A DNA stretch of 64,000 nt from positions 6,851 through 70,850 of the forward strand of contig CAZGNV010000019.1 in the NCBI GenBank assembly GCA_964527835.1, written 5' to 3'. The position numbers and the translations under genes were made by a program. The stretch is from JAFDCJ01 sp964527835. Its GTDB lineage: Bacteria > Desulfobacterota > Desulfobacteria > Desulfobacterales > JAFDCJ01. Under the pieces are notes generated by a model. It searched no databases, was not told the DNA's origin, and saw only the letters and a program-made list of their open reading frames with translations. This document shows positions 42,968 through 51,217 of this stretch, piece after piece. Within the stretch, counting starts at the first letter, position 1. Every line of letters begins with the position of its first letter.

Positions 42968-43957
42968 ATGTCGCTTTCAACCGCTGAAAAATTGCGCCGC
43001 TTTTACGAACAGTTTTCAGGCCACGACCAGGTGCTGGTGGCCATCAATGCCGATCCGGACGCCATCGCCAGTGCCATGGCCGTGCGGCGCCTGCTGTGGC
43101 GCAAAGTCTCCAACGTGGTCATCTGCCTGGTCAACACCATCAAGCGGCCGGACAACCTGGCCATGATCCGGCTGCTGGGCGTCACCCTGGTGCCCATCGG
43201 CCAGATCGATCCCGCCCGGTTTGACAAAATCGTCATGGTGGATTCCCAGCCCGATCATCATGAACAGCTCGCCCGGCTGGCCCCGGATGTGATCATCGAC
43301 CACCACCCCGATACCGAAGCCCAAGCCCCTTTTATGGACATCCGGCCCCATTACGGATCCAACGCCACCATCTTAACGGAATACCTGCGGGCCGCCAAAA
43401 TCAAGCCTTCGGTTAAGCTGGCCACCGGGCTTTTTCTGGCCATCAAGGCCGACACTGACGACTTCAAGGCGCGCACCACCATTGAGGACGTGCGCGCCTT
43501 TCAGTTTCTGTTCCGTTACACCAACATCCATCTGGCCCGCAAGATCGAGCAGGCGGATCTCAGGCTGGATTTTCTCAAATATTTCAAAATCGCCCTTGAG
43601 GCCATGCGCCTGCGCAAAAGCCGGGTTTTCGTCCACCTGGGGCCGGTTGCAAACCCGGATGTATGTGTCATTATCGCCGATTTTTTCATGCGCATCAGCT
43701 CCATGACCTGGAGCGTCGTCTCCGGCATCCACGAAAAGAAACTGATTGTCATTTTCCGCAATGACGGGATTCGCAAAAATGCCGGCACCGTGGCCAAAAA
43801 AAGTTTTGGCCAGTTCGGATCGGCAGGCGGCCACAAGAACATGGCCCGGGCTGAAATGGCGCTGAGTGCTATAACCGATGATATTGATTTTGCGGATGAA
43901 AAAAAAGTGATCCGCTGGCTGATCCGCCGCGTCGAAAAACCGGCCGATAAAAAATAG
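42968..43957 (+). CDS. DHH/DHHA1 phosphoesterase (NrnA-like)
   Basis: This 329-residue protein of the DHH superfamily probably degrades short oligonucleotides or pAp-type phosphoesters with two manganese ions. Visible motifs are NADPDAIASAMA (motif I region), VDSQPDHHEQLA, the DHH-type IDHHPDTEAQ and the C-terminal DHHA1 signature GSAGGHKNMARAE. The ATG at 42968 is selected with GGGAGGGGG upstream; a GTG at 42959 would add three residues. The next gene, an MBL-fold hydrolase, starts 12 bp after its stop, so the two likely share an mRNA. Confidence 0.9.
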   Translation: MSLSTAEKLRRFYEQFSGHDQVLVAINADPDAIASAMAVRRLLWRKVSNVVICLVNTIKRPDNLAMIRLLGVTLVPIGQIDPARFDKIVMVDSQPDHHEQLARLAPDVIIDHHPDTEAQAPFMDIRPHYGSNATILTEYLRAAKIKPSVKLATGLFLAIKADTDDFKARTTIEDVRAFQFLFRYTNIHLARKIEQADLRLDFLKYFKIALEAMRLRKSRVFVHLGPVANPDVCVIIADFFMRISSMTWSVVSGIHEKKLIVIFRNDGIRKNAGTVAKKSFGQFGSAGGHKNMARAEMALSAITDDIDFADEKKVIRWLIRRVEKPADKK

Positions 43958-43969
43958 GACCCGCAAGCC

Positions 43970-44767
43970 ATGTCCATACCCCCATCGACCATACGGGTAA
44001 CCATCCTCGGTTCGGGAACCTGTGTGCCGTCTTTGAAGCGCAGCGCCTGCGCGGTGCTGATGCAGACCGGCAGCGCCGTGCTGCTGTTTGACTCCGGTCC
44101 GGGCACCATGCGCCGGCTGCTGGAAGCCGGCACCACCATTTTTGACCTGACCGGCATTTTTTACAGCCACCTGCATCCGGATCACACCGCCGAGCTGGTG
44201 CCGTTGCTGTTCGCCACCAAGTACCCGGACGAAACCGCCCGGCAGCATCCGCTGTCCATTGTCGCCGGACGCGGATTCAACAAATTTTTCCGGGCACTGG
44301 AAGCAGTCTATGGAAAATGGATCCAGCTGCCGCCGGGGATGGTCAATTTCACGGAGTTGGACAACCGCGCGCCGGATGTCCAGCGTTTCGGTGAGGTGAA
44401 GGTCCGCTCCACTCCGGTGGAGCACAATGATGAGAGCATTGCCTTTCGCGTCACCAGCGCCGAAGGATGTGCGGTGGTTTACAGCGGGGACACGGATTTC
44501 AGCGAAGGCTTGATCGAGCTGGCCAGGGACGCAGACCTTTTGATCTGCGAATCGGCCCTGCCCGATGACATGCGGGTGCCCGGGCACCTGACCCCCTCGC
44601 TGGCGGGAGAGATCGCCACCCGGGCGGGAGTTAAAAAACTGGTGCTGACCCATTTCTATCCGCCCTGCGAGCAGGTGGACATCGAGAAGCAATGCCGCAA
44701 AACCTACAGCGGCCCATTGGTGCTGGCCGAAGACTTAATGGAAATTAATGTTAACCCTGAAGCTTGA
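43970..44767 (+). CDS. MBL-fold metallo-hydrolase (RNase Z-like)
   Basis: This 265-residue metallo-beta-lactamase-fold protein has the metal motif FYSHLHPDHTAEL (HxHxDH) and the later acidic site VYSGDTDFSEG, followed by LVLTHFYPP. The overall layout is that of RNase Z-like/ElaC-related and phosphodiesterase MBLs. The flexible exosite arm that defines RNase Z is not obvious, so it may be a nucleotide phosphodiesterase or another hydrolase. The gene begins at ATG 43970 and ends at 44767, with the stop lying in a short TGATGGTCCCGTAAA word that resembles the end of the dispersed repeat. Confidence 0.85.
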   Translation: MSIPPSTIRVTILGSGTCVPSLKRSACAVLMQTGSAVLLFDSGPGTMRRLLEAGTTIFDLTGIFYSHLHPDHTAELVPLLFATKYPDETARQHPLSIVAGRGFNKFFRALEAVYGKWIQLPPGMVNFTELDNRAPDVQRFGEVKVRSTPVEHNDESIAFRVTSAEGCAVVYSGDTDFSEGLIELARDADLLICESALPDDMRVPGHLTPSLAGEIATRAGVKKLVLTHFYPPCEQVDIEKQCRKTYSGPLVLAEDLMEINVNPEA

Positions 44768-44801
44768 TGGTCCCGTAAACCTTAAACCCTGTACCTTTTT
44801 T

Positions 44802-45467
44802 ATGCGCTACTACCCCGTACATCTGGACGTTCAAAACCGTGACTGCCTGGTGGTCGGCGGCGGTGCGGTGGGCACCCGCAAAGTCGCCACCCTGCTGGAC
44901 TGCGGCGCCCGGGTCACCGTGGTCAGCCCGGCGGTGTCGGATCGGCTGCAGGGGCTGGCGGCCTCCGGCGCCCGGCTGACGATAAAAAAACGCGCCTATC
45001 GCAGCCGGGACCTTGACGGGATGTTTCTGGTCATCGGGGCCACCGATGATGAAACCCTCAACCGCCGCATCAGCGCTGACGCCGAAGGCCGCAACCTGCT
45101 GTGCAACATCGCGGATCGGCCCGAAGTGTGCAACTTCATTCTGCCCGCCATTGTCCAGCGTGACGACCTGGTGATTACCATTTCAACCTCCGGCAAAAGC
45201 CCGGCGCTGGCAAAAAAACTGCGCCGGACCCTTGAAAACCAGTTTGGAAAAGAATATGGGGACTTTCTGCGGCTGCTGGGTGCGTTGCGCCGCAAACTGC
45301 TGCAGGGCGCCCACGAACCTGAAATTCACAAACCGCTTTTCGAGCAACTGGTCAACAGCGACCTGCTCGAGCTGGTCCGTGAAGGCAGACAAGACGAAAT
45401 CAACGTCCGGCTGGCTGAAATCCTGGGGCCGGGATATGACCTGGAAGAACTAAAATGCAAATTCTGA
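44802..45467 (+). CDS. siroheme synthase N-domain protein (precorrin-2 dehydrogenase / ferrochelatase, Met8-like)
   Basis: This 221-residue protein matches the CysG N-terminal/Met8-like dehydrogenase that oxidises precorrin-2 to sirohydrochlorin and may insert iron. The NAD-binding motif is CLVVGGGAVGTRKVATLL, followed by VTVVSPAVSD and NLLCNIADRPEVCNFILPA, with the SISTSGKSPALAKKLR-type segment (ISTSGKSPALAKKLRR). The methylase half of CysG is absent, as expected for organisms that encode it separately. The ATG at 44802 (MRYYPVHLDV) is used. It overlaps the next gene, ccsA-like, by 13 bp. Siroheme and haem d1 routes are central to dissimilatory sulfite reduction. Confidence 0.92.
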   Translation: MRYYPVHLDVQNRDCLVVGGGAVGTRKVATLLDCGARVTVVSPAVSDRLQGLAASGARLTIKKRAYRSRDLDGMFLVIGATDDETLNRRISADAEGRNLLCNIADRPEVCNFILPAIVQRDDLVITISTSGKSPALAKKLRRTLENQFGKEYGDFLRLLGALRRKLLQGAHEPEIHKPLFEQLVNSDLLELVREGRQDEINVRLAEILGPGYDLEELKCKF

Positions 45468-46276
45468 CTGTTCTAGCGATCCTGTTTTACGTGCTCAGCG
45501 CCGCGGCCTATTTTGCTTTTCTGTTTATCCAGAAAAATTATCTGCATCGCGGCGCTTACAGCGCGCTGGCGATTGGATTTGTCTGTCACACAGCGACCAT
45601 CGTTTATGCTTTTGCCGCCACAGGCCACATGCCGGTGGGCAACCTGCGCGAAACTCTTTCGATTGCGGCCTGGGCGGTGGGCGGCGTATTTCTGGTGGTC
45701 CAGTACCGGTTCAAATTGAAAATCCTGGGAATTTTCGCCGCCCCGCTGGTGGTTGTGATCATGGCGGTTTCCTCCCAGCTGCCCGCTGGGCCGGCCCAGG
45801 ATACAACGATTTTTAAAAATTTCTGGCTTGTTGCCCATGTGGCTGCCATTTTCATCGGCGAGGCGGCTTTTGCGCTGGCTTGCGGGCTGGGCGTGCTGTA
45901 CCTGATCCAGGAAAACACCATCAAAACAAAAAAGCACCGCTTTTTTTTCAAACGCCTGCCATCGCTGGAGTTGCTGGATTCCACGGGATATGCCTGCATC
46001 GTGACGGGTTTTACCATGCTGACAGTGGGTCTTGTCACCGGCTTCGTGTATGCCCGCAGCGTGTGGGGACATTTCTGGAGCTGGGACCCGAAGGAGGTCT
46101 GGTCGGCGGTCACCTGGATTTTCTACGCAATTTTGCTGCATGAAAGGCTGACGGTGGGATGGCGGGGCCGAAAATCGGCCATCATGGCCATCATCGGTTT
46201 TGCCGTGCTGCTGTTCACCTTTCTGGGGGTCAATCTCCTGCTGAAAGGACATCACGGCATTTTCACCCGCTGGTAA
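45455..46276 (+). CDS. CcsA/CcsB-type cytochrome c biogenesis membrane protein
   Basis: This 273-residue polytopic inner-membrane protein has about eight hydrophobic helices and the tryptophan-rich signature WGHFWSWDPKEVWSAVTW that binds or handles haem in system II cytochrome c maturation (CcsA, also listed as ResC/CcsB). The His residues outside that region (for example in VCHTATIVYA) fit haem ligation. The start ATG at 45455 overlaps the siroheme gene, and hemA starts 3 bp after its stop, so these genes are one translational unit linking tetrapyrrole supply to cytochrome assembly. A partner ResB is not seen in this window. Confidence 0.92.
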   Translation: MQILTVLAILFYVLSAAAYFAFLFIQKNYLHRGAYSALAIGFVCHTATIVYAFAATGHMPVGNLRETLSIAAWAVGGVFLVVQYRFKLKILGIFAAPLVVVIMAVSSQLPAGPAQDTTIFKNFWLVAHVAAIFIGEAAFALACGLGVLYLIQENTIKTKKHRFFFKRLPSLELLDSTGYACIVTGFTMLTVGLVTGFVYARSVWGHFWSWDPKEVWSAVTWIFYAILLHERLTVGWRGRKSAIMAIIGFAVLLFTFLGVNLLLKGHHGIFTRW

Positions 46277-46278
46277 AC

Positions 46279-47568
46279 ATGAATTCCAACGCCAACATAC
46301 CCGCTATCGTCCTGATCGGCATCAACCACAAAACCGCACCGGTGGAGGTGCGCGAATGCATCGCATTTTCCGAAACCGATGCCGCCACGGCGCTGCAGGC
46401 CCTGCACAGCCAGCCGGACATCCGGGAAGTGCTGCTGCTGTCCACCTGTAACCGGGTCGAGGTGCTGCTGGTTACCGACAACAAGCCGGGGGCCATCGAA
46501 AAAACCAAAAACTTTATCGCCGGCTACAACAAAATCGATTTGGGCAGGTTTGAAGACGCGCTCTACGTCCACGAAGGCGATGCCGCCGTGCACCATGTAT
46601 TCAAAGTGGCTTCCAGCCTGGATTCCATGGTCATCGGTGAGCCCCAGATTCTTGGCCAGATCAAAGACGCCTATCGGCAGGCGGCCGCCCTTAAAACCAC
46701 CGGCGTCATTTTAAACCGCCTGCTGCATCGCACTTTTTTTGTGGCCAAACGCATCCGCACCGAAACCGGCATCGGGGATCGGGCGGTGTCCATCAGCTAC
46801 GCCGCGGTGGAGCTGGGACGCAAAATTTTCGGGAACCTGGAAGGCAAGACCGTCCTGCTGATCGGGGCCGGTGAAATGGCGGAGCTGGCCGTCGAACACC
46901 TGATCCGCAACCGGGCCGCCGACATCTACGTGGCCAACCGGACCTTCGAAAACGCTGTGGCGCTGGCCAAAAAATTCAATGGCAGCGCCTTGAATTTCGA
47001 GGAAATATCCGATTGCCTGAAATTCATCGACATTGTGATCAGCTCCACGGGAGCCCCGGATTACGTCATCACCCGCAACCAGGTCAAAAGCGTGAGCCGC
47101 AGCCGGCGCAACCGGCCGCTTTTCTTCATCGACATTGCCGTTCCCCGGGACATCGATCCGGCCGTCAACCGATTGGCCAATTGCTATGTTTACGATATCG
47201 ATGATCTGCAGGGAGTCATTGACGAAAACATGGAGGACCGCAGCCGGGAGGCCATCAAAGGCCAGCGCATCGTGGATGAGGCGGTCATCGGCTTCCGGCA
47301 ATGGTACGACGGCCTGGCGGTGGTTCCCACCATCGTGGCCCTGAGAAACAAAATCGAATCCATCGTCGAGGCGGAAATCACCCGCACACTGCAAGCCGCC
47401 CAGGCCTCCCCTGTGGACATCCGCATGCTGCACAAAATGAGCCATTCCCTGGTGAACAAGATCCTGCATGACCCGACGGTTTTTTTGAAAAAAGACGGCA
47501 TGGCCGCCGACAAGTCGGCCTACATTGACGCGGTGCGCAAACTGTTTAAACTGGAGGATGGAGGTTGA
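46279..47568 (+). CDS. hemA: glutamyl-tRNA reductase
   Basis: HemA reduces glutamyl-tRNA(Glu) to glutamate-1-semialdehyde, the first committed step of C5-pathway tetrapyrrole synthesis. The catalytic Cys is in LSTCNRVEVLL, the substrate domain has GINHKTAPVEVRE, and the NADPH domain has VLLIGAGEMAELAVEHLI. The C-terminal dimer helix follows (VRKLFKLEDGG). The start ATG at 46279 (MNSNANIPAIVLIG) is used because the in-frame upstream region belongs to ccsA. The 429 residues match the family. It lies in an operon with siroheme synthase and a CcsA-type gene and overlaps fabD by 4 bp (TTGA). Confidence 0.97.
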   Translation: MNSNANIPAIVLIGINHKTAPVEVRECIAFSETDAATALQALHSQPDIREVLLLSTCNRVEVLLVTDNKPGAIEKTKNFIAGYNKIDLGRFEDALYVHEGDAAVHHVFKVASSLDSMVIGEPQILGQIKDAYRQAAALKTTGVILNRLLHRTFFVAKRIRTETGIGDRAVSISYAAVELGRKIFGNLEGKTVLLIGAGEMAELAVEHLIRNRAADIYVANRTFENAVALAKKFNGSALNFEEISDCLKFIDIVISSTGAPDYVITRNQVKSVSRSRRNRPLFFIDIAVPRDIDPAVNRLANCYVYDIDDLQGVIDENMEDRSREAIKGQRIVDEAVIGFRQWYDGLAVVPTIVALRNKIESIVEAEITRTLQAAQASPVDIRMLHKMSHSLVNKILHDPTVFLKKDGMAADKSAYIDAVRKLFKLEDGG

Positions 47569-48509
47569 AATTGAAAAAAATCGCTTTTTTGTTTCCAGGC
47601 CAGGGTTCCCAGAGCGTGGGGATGGGGGAAGAGTTTTACCGGGAATATGATATTGTTCGTGAAATATTCGACATGGCAGAGGAAACCACCCGCATCAACC
47701 TGTCAAAGTTGTGTTTCAAAGGCCCCATGGAGGAGCTGACCGCAACGGTCAACCTGCAGCCGGCCGTCACGGCGGTCAACCTGGGATGTCTGGCGGTGCT
47801 GGAAAAAGAGGCCGGTTCCTGCCAATGCTGCGCCGGCCACAGCCTGGGCGAATACAGCGCCCTGTATGCCGCCGGTGTCGTCACGGCCCCGGACGCCATC
47901 CGGCTGGTGTTTCGGCGCGGGGAGCTGATGCATCGCGAAGCCATGCGGCACAGGGGCGCCATGCAGGCCATTGTCGGCCTGGACATCGATGCGGTCAGCG
48001 AAGTGGTGGCCGAAGCCCAAAGGCAGGGCGTCGTCTCGGTGGCCAACCACAACACGGCCCGGCAGATCGTGATCACCGGGGCGCCCGGGCCGGTGGAAAA
48101 AGCCGCCGCGCTGGCGGCCGCCAGAGGTGCGAAGGCAATTGGGCTGAAAGTAAGCGGTGCCTGGCACAGCGAACTGATAAAGGGCGCCCAGGACGATTTT
48201 GAGCAGTTTTTGGAAACCTTTTCCTTTGCCGAACCGCAAAAAACCATCTATTTCAACGTCACTGCCGATACCTGCCGGGATCCGGACGAAATCAGGCAAA
48301 TCATGGCCCGCCAGCTGTGCAGTCCCGTGCGGTGGTACGACACCATGAACAAACTGGTGGCCCAGGGAGTCGAGGTGTTTGTGGAAGTCGGACCGGGACG
48401 GGTGCTGGCCGGACTGCTGAAAAAAATATTGCCGCCTGACTGTCCCGCTAAAGTTTATAACGTCGCCAATATGAAACAGCTGGAAAAATTTATCGCTGAA
48501 AATAAATAA
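47565..48509 (+). CDS. fabD: malonyl-CoA-ACP transacylase
   Basis: FabD transfers malonyl from CoA to acyl carrier protein for fatty acid synthesis. The 314-residue protein has the N-terminal FLFPGQGSQSVGMG (oxyanion Gln), the nucleophile motif CAGHSLGEYSALYAAGV (Ser in GHSLG), the arginine in FRRGELMHREA and the catalytic His in GAWHSELIKGAQ. It starts with TTG at 47565, overlapping the hemA stop; a second TTG follows at 47571. Being the only fatty-acid gene in the region, it sits outside the usual fab cluster, and a polyketide or trans-AT role cannot be excluded from sequence alone. Confidence 0.93.
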   Translation: MKLKKIAFLFPGQGSQSVGMGEEFYREYDIVREIFDMAEETTRINLSKLCFKGPMEELTATVNLQPAVTAVNLGCLAVLEKEAGSCQCCAGHSLGEYSALYAAGVVTAPDAIRLVFRRGELMHREAMRHRGAMQAIVGLDIDAVSEVVAEAQRQGVVSVANHNTARQIVITGAPGPVEKAAALAAARGAKAIGLKVSGAWHSELIKGAQDDFEQFLETFSFAEPQKTIYFNVTADTCRDPDEIRQIMARQLCSPVRWYDTMNKLVAQGVEVFVEVGPGRVLAGLLKKILPPDCPAKVYNVANMKQLEKFIAENK

Positions 48510-48590
48510 TGACGGTCCCGTAAAAGTCGTTTTCGAGCGACCTTAACCCTTTTCGGAAAAGGCGCCGTAAAAAGCTTATTTTCTCCTTTA
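48509..48590. repeat. dispersed palindromic repeat, partial copy G
   Basis: TGACGGTCCCGTAAAAGTCG, then CGAGCGACCTTAACCC and CTTTTCGG, give the left arm of the element. A second short GCCGTAAAAAGCTTATTTTC end follows directly, so the interior has been lost. It starts just after the fabD stop. Confidence 0.65.
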
Positions 48591-48660
48591 CAGCAAAAAT
48601 ATATTGTGATAATTGATATCATTTTAAATAAAGATCCGAGAAGTTTTATGAGGTCCTGCC

Positions 48661-49023
48661 ATGAAAAAGAAAGATAAAGAATTTTTTAAAAAATACCTCA
48701 CCGAACGACTGGAAGAGCTGTTGAGCCAGGCTGACAATACGGTTTCGGGAATGACCGAAGCCAAGGAGAATTTTCCGGACCCGACGGACCGCGCCTCGTT
48801 GGAGGCGGAGCGCAATTTCATGCTGCGCATTCGGGACCGCGAAGCCAAGCTGATTAAAAAGATCAAGGCCGCTTTGGATCGTATCGACAACGACACCTAT
48901 GGAATCTGCGAGACCTGTGGTGAAGATATCGGTTTGAAGCGCCTCAAGGCCCGGCCCGTGACAACGCAATGCATCGATTGCAAGTCCAAAGAGGAGGCTT
49001 TAGAAAAAGCCCTTGGAATATAG
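48661..49023 (+). CDS. dksA: DksA/TraR-family zinc-finger transcription factor
   Basis: This 120-residue protein resembles DksA, which binds the RNA polymerase secondary channel and, with ppGpp, controls rRNA and amino-acid promoters. The coiled-coil tip has the functional NFPDPTDRASLEAERN (DxxDxA), and the C4 zinc finger is ICETCGEDIGLKRLKARP with TQCIDCK. The length and motif set match short DksA proteins of Desulfobacterota. The start is ATG 48661; the gene overlaps the following PHP gene start by 11 bp, linking their translation. Confidence 0.92.
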   Translation: MKKKDKEFFKKYLTERLEELLSQADNTVSGMTEAKENFPDPTDRASLEAERNFMLRIRDREAKLIKKIKAALDRIDNDTYGICETCGEDIGLKRLKARPVTTQCIDCKSKEEALEKALGI

Positions 49024-49891
49024 CCGGCATGCCAAGATAGACCTTCACATTCACACCACCGCCTCCGATGGGACCTTGAGTCCTGCCCAAGTGATTTCCC
49101 GGGCCGTAAAACTCGGCTTAAAGGCCATCGCCATTACGGACCACGATACCGTGGCGGGTTCGAAAACCGCCCTTCAGGCGGGCATCCCCACAGCCATTGA
49201 CTTTTTATCCGGGGTGGAAATCAGTGCGGCCCCTCCCGGGTTTTACCCCGGCTGTGGAAGTTTCCACCTGCTGGGCTACGGCATTGACCTTGAAAACCCG
49301 GTCCTGAATCAAACCCTCGCCAAACTCAGGGAAGCCAGAAAAAACCGCAACCCCCAAATCCTCAAGCGCCTGGAACAGCTGGGAATTTTTCTGAACCTGG
49401 AGGAAATCCGCCGGCAAGTCGGCGCCGGACAGCTGGGACGGCCCCATATCGCCCAGGCGCTGGTAAAAAAACAGGTGGTTTCCTCCATTGACGAGGCTTT
49501 TGAAAAACTGCTGGGCAACGGCAAGCCCGCCTATGTCGACAAGTACCGGGTCCCGTGCGACCGGACCATCGAAGCCATTCGCGCTGCCGGCGGCATCGCC
49601 GTTGTGGCCCATCCGGGACTGTTGACCGTAGAAAGCAGCGAAATGGAACCGCTGTTTATCCGATTGAAAAAAATGGGGATTGAAGGCGTCGAAGTCTATT
49701 ACCCGGAGCACACCGCCGCGCAAACCCGGCTGTTTATCGAACTGGCCCGGCGCCATGGGCTGCTGATGACCGGCGGCAGCGACTTTCACGGCACCATTCA
49801 ACCGGAAATCGAAATGGGATCGGGCAAAGGCGACCTGTGCGTTCCTTATGAGTTATATGAACGGTTGCACAAAAAACTGACGGTGCCGTAA
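49013..49891 (+). CDS. PHP-domain phosphoesterase
   Basis: This 292-residue PHP-fold enzyme carries the metal motifs KIDLHIHTTASDG, AIAITDHDTVAG, VVAHPGLLTV and GGSDFHG. Relatives of this type (YciV/RNase AM) hydrolyse 3',5'-nucleoside bisphosphates and trim 5' ends of RNA. The TTG at 49013 is used because it is in frame and the DLHIHT strand must be near the start; it overlaps the dksA-like gene. Its last codons and stop lie inside the left end of a complete dispersed repeat (49879-50069), so the C-terminus (LTVP) may have been rewritten by that insertion. Confidence 0.88.
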   Translation: MEYSRHAKIDLHIHTTASDGTLSPAQVISRAVKLGLKAIAITDHDTVAGSKTALQAGIPTAIDFLSGVEISAAPPGFYPGCGSFHLLGYGIDLENPVLNQTLAKLREARKNRNPQILKRLEQLGIFLNLEEIRRQVGAGQLGRPHIAQALVKKQVVSSIDEAFEKLLGNGKPAYVDKYRVPCDRTIEAIRAAGGIAVVAHPGLLTVESSEMEPLFIRLKKMGIEGVEVYYPEHTAAQTRLFIELARRHGLLMTGGSDFHGTIQPEIEMGSGKGDLCVPYELYERLHKKLTVP

Positions 49892-50069
49892 AAAATCATT
49901 TTCGAGCGACATCAACCCTTTTCGGAAAAAGAGCCGTGAAGGGTTGAGCGTTAAGAATCGCAAGCTATTTTAGTCTGTTAATAATATTTCTTGCGATTTA
50001 GCGCAACCCTGAACGGCTCCCGAAAAGGCTTGCTTAAGCGAGAAAATGTTACTTTTTACGGTTTCATCA
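49879..50069. repeat. dispersed long palindromic intergenic repeat, complete copy H
   Basis: The left end TGACGGTGCCGTAAAAAATC and GAGCGACATCAACCC match copy A, and the right end mirrors it through CCGAAAAGGCTTGCTTAAGC to ACTTTTTACGGTTTCATCA. The inner stem uses AATCGCAAG and CTTGCGATT, so it keeps pairing with different bases than copy A (AATCCCAAG/CTTGGGATT). The stop codon of the PHP gene is within the left end. Confidence 0.87.
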
Positions 50070-50106
50070 AAATCTGATTCGACAATGAAAAGTGGCAGGT
50101 ATCTCC

Positions 50107-50799
50107 ATGCAGGAAGCCAGGGACCCAGCGGGAATTGAACACCAGCTGCAGTATGAATTCAAAGACAAATCCCTGCTGGCCGAAGCGCTGCGGCACAGCT
50201 CCTATGTCAACGAAATGGCAGGGGCGAACCTGCGGGATAACGAACGGCTGGAGTTTCTGGGAGACGCGGTCTTGAATCTGGTCATCGGGCACCTGCTGAT
50301 GCAGTTTTCCCCGGACCTCAAAGAGGGCGACCTGACCAGAAGCCGGGCCAGCCTGGTCAACGAGTCCCGGCTGGCAGCCATTGCCCGTGAACTTGGGCTC
50401 GGAGCCTACCTCCAGTTGGGCCGGGGAGAAATCCAGACCAACGGCCGCGAGAAAAATTCCCTGCTGGCCGATGCTTTCGAAGCCCTGATGGCGGCTCTTT
50501 ATCTTGACGGCGGCTTCGAGGCGGCCTTTCGGATCATCAAATCCCGGTTTTTGCCGCTCATCGAGCATCTGCACACTTCCGCCGACGCCAAAAGCCGGCT
50601 GCAGGAACGGGTGCAGGTGGAACATGGCGTCATTCCGACTTACAGGGTCATCCGCGAAGAGGGTCCCGATCACGACAAAACCTTCTGGGTCAAATTAACG
50701 GTGCTGGATATTGAAACCGAGGCGTCGGGCAAGAGCAAAAAGGCCGCCGAGCAGCAAGCCGCCCAAAAAGCGCTGGATATCTTGAAAGAACAAGCCTGA
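50107..50799 (+). CDS. rnc: ribonuclease III
   Basis: RNase III cuts double-stranded RNA in rRNA and mRNA processing. The 230-residue protein has the signature NERLEFLGDAVLNLVIG (metal-binding Glu/Asp), the second catalytic LADAFEALMAALYLDGG and a C-terminal dsRNA-binding domain (~155-228; KSKKAAEQQAAQKALDIL). The ATG at 50107 (MQEARDPAGIEHQ) is chosen; a GTG at 50092 would add five residues. It is the last core gene before the accessory region. No era gene follows, unlike in many genomes. Confidence 0.96.
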   Translation: MQEARDPAGIEHQLQYEFKDKSLLAEALRHSSYVNEMAGANLRDNERLEFLGDAVLNLVIGHLLMQFSPDLKEGDLTRSRASLVNESRLAAIARELGLGAYLQLGRGEIQTNGREKNSLLADAFEALMAALYLDGGFEAAFRIIKSRFLPLIEHLHTSADAKSRLQERVQVEHGVIPTYRVIREEGPDHDKTFWVKLTVLDIETEASGKSKKAAEQQAAQKALDILKEQA

Positions 50800-50885
50800 T
50801 GCACCATGCTTGACGGGCGAACTGAGGATGACTGAGGTTGGCGACAAAACCCACTGGCCAAACAGGTGGACACCCGAATAAAAGT

Positions 50886-50914
50886 TTGACACATTTGATT
50901 TGTTGGAATATATT
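50886..50914 (+). promoter_or_regulatory. sigma70-type promoter for the AbrB-PIN pair
   Basis: TTGACA (50886-50891) and TATATT (50909-50914) are 17 bp apart, an almost consensus promoter, 40 bp before the antitoxin start. The surrounding DNA is AT-rich. Confidence 0.7.
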
Positions 50915-50953
50915 AATTTGTAGGAAAAATAAAAATAGTAAGCGAGAGAAGGA

Positions 50954-51217
50954 ATGTATTCAAAAATGTCAAAAAAAGGGCAAGTGACCATACCCAAGCC
51001 CATAAGAGAAAAATTGAGCATCGAAAAAGAGGGGGGGGTCCTGTTCTTAGTTGAGGACAACGAGGTTAAGCTGAAGGGCGTCCCCGCCATACAGGCAAAT
51101 CTTCTGGCAGGCAGCCTGAAAAAATATGCCAGGCAATATGTTCCTTTGAATAAAGTCAGAAAAAAGATAAAAGGGAAAATAGCAGATGAAATTGCCGCGG
51201 AAGGTGTATCTGATTGA
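50954..51217 (+). CDS. AbrB/SpoVT-type (swapped-hairpin) antitoxin
   Basis: This 87-residue protein has an N-terminal swapped-hairpin AbrB DNA-binding domain (MSKKGQVTIPKPIREKLSIE) followed by a basic tail (~50-87) that should contact the toxin. It likely neutralises the PIN toxin encoded next and represses their shared promoter by binding it. The start is ATG 50954 with GAGAGAAGGA upstream. It overlaps the toxin gene by 32 bp, usual for tightly coupled toxin-antitoxin pairs. The AT-rich DNA here contrasts with rnc just before it. Confidence 0.87.
   Translation: MYSKMSKKGQVTIPKPIREKLSIEKEGGVLFLVEDNEVKLKGVPAIQANLLAGSLKKYARQYVPLNKVRKKIKGKIADEIAAEGVSD

Noticed and set aside
43373..44692. 439-residue antisense frame across the DHH and MBL genes
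   Set aside because: Both genes have complete catalytic motifs on the + strand; the antisense product has none.
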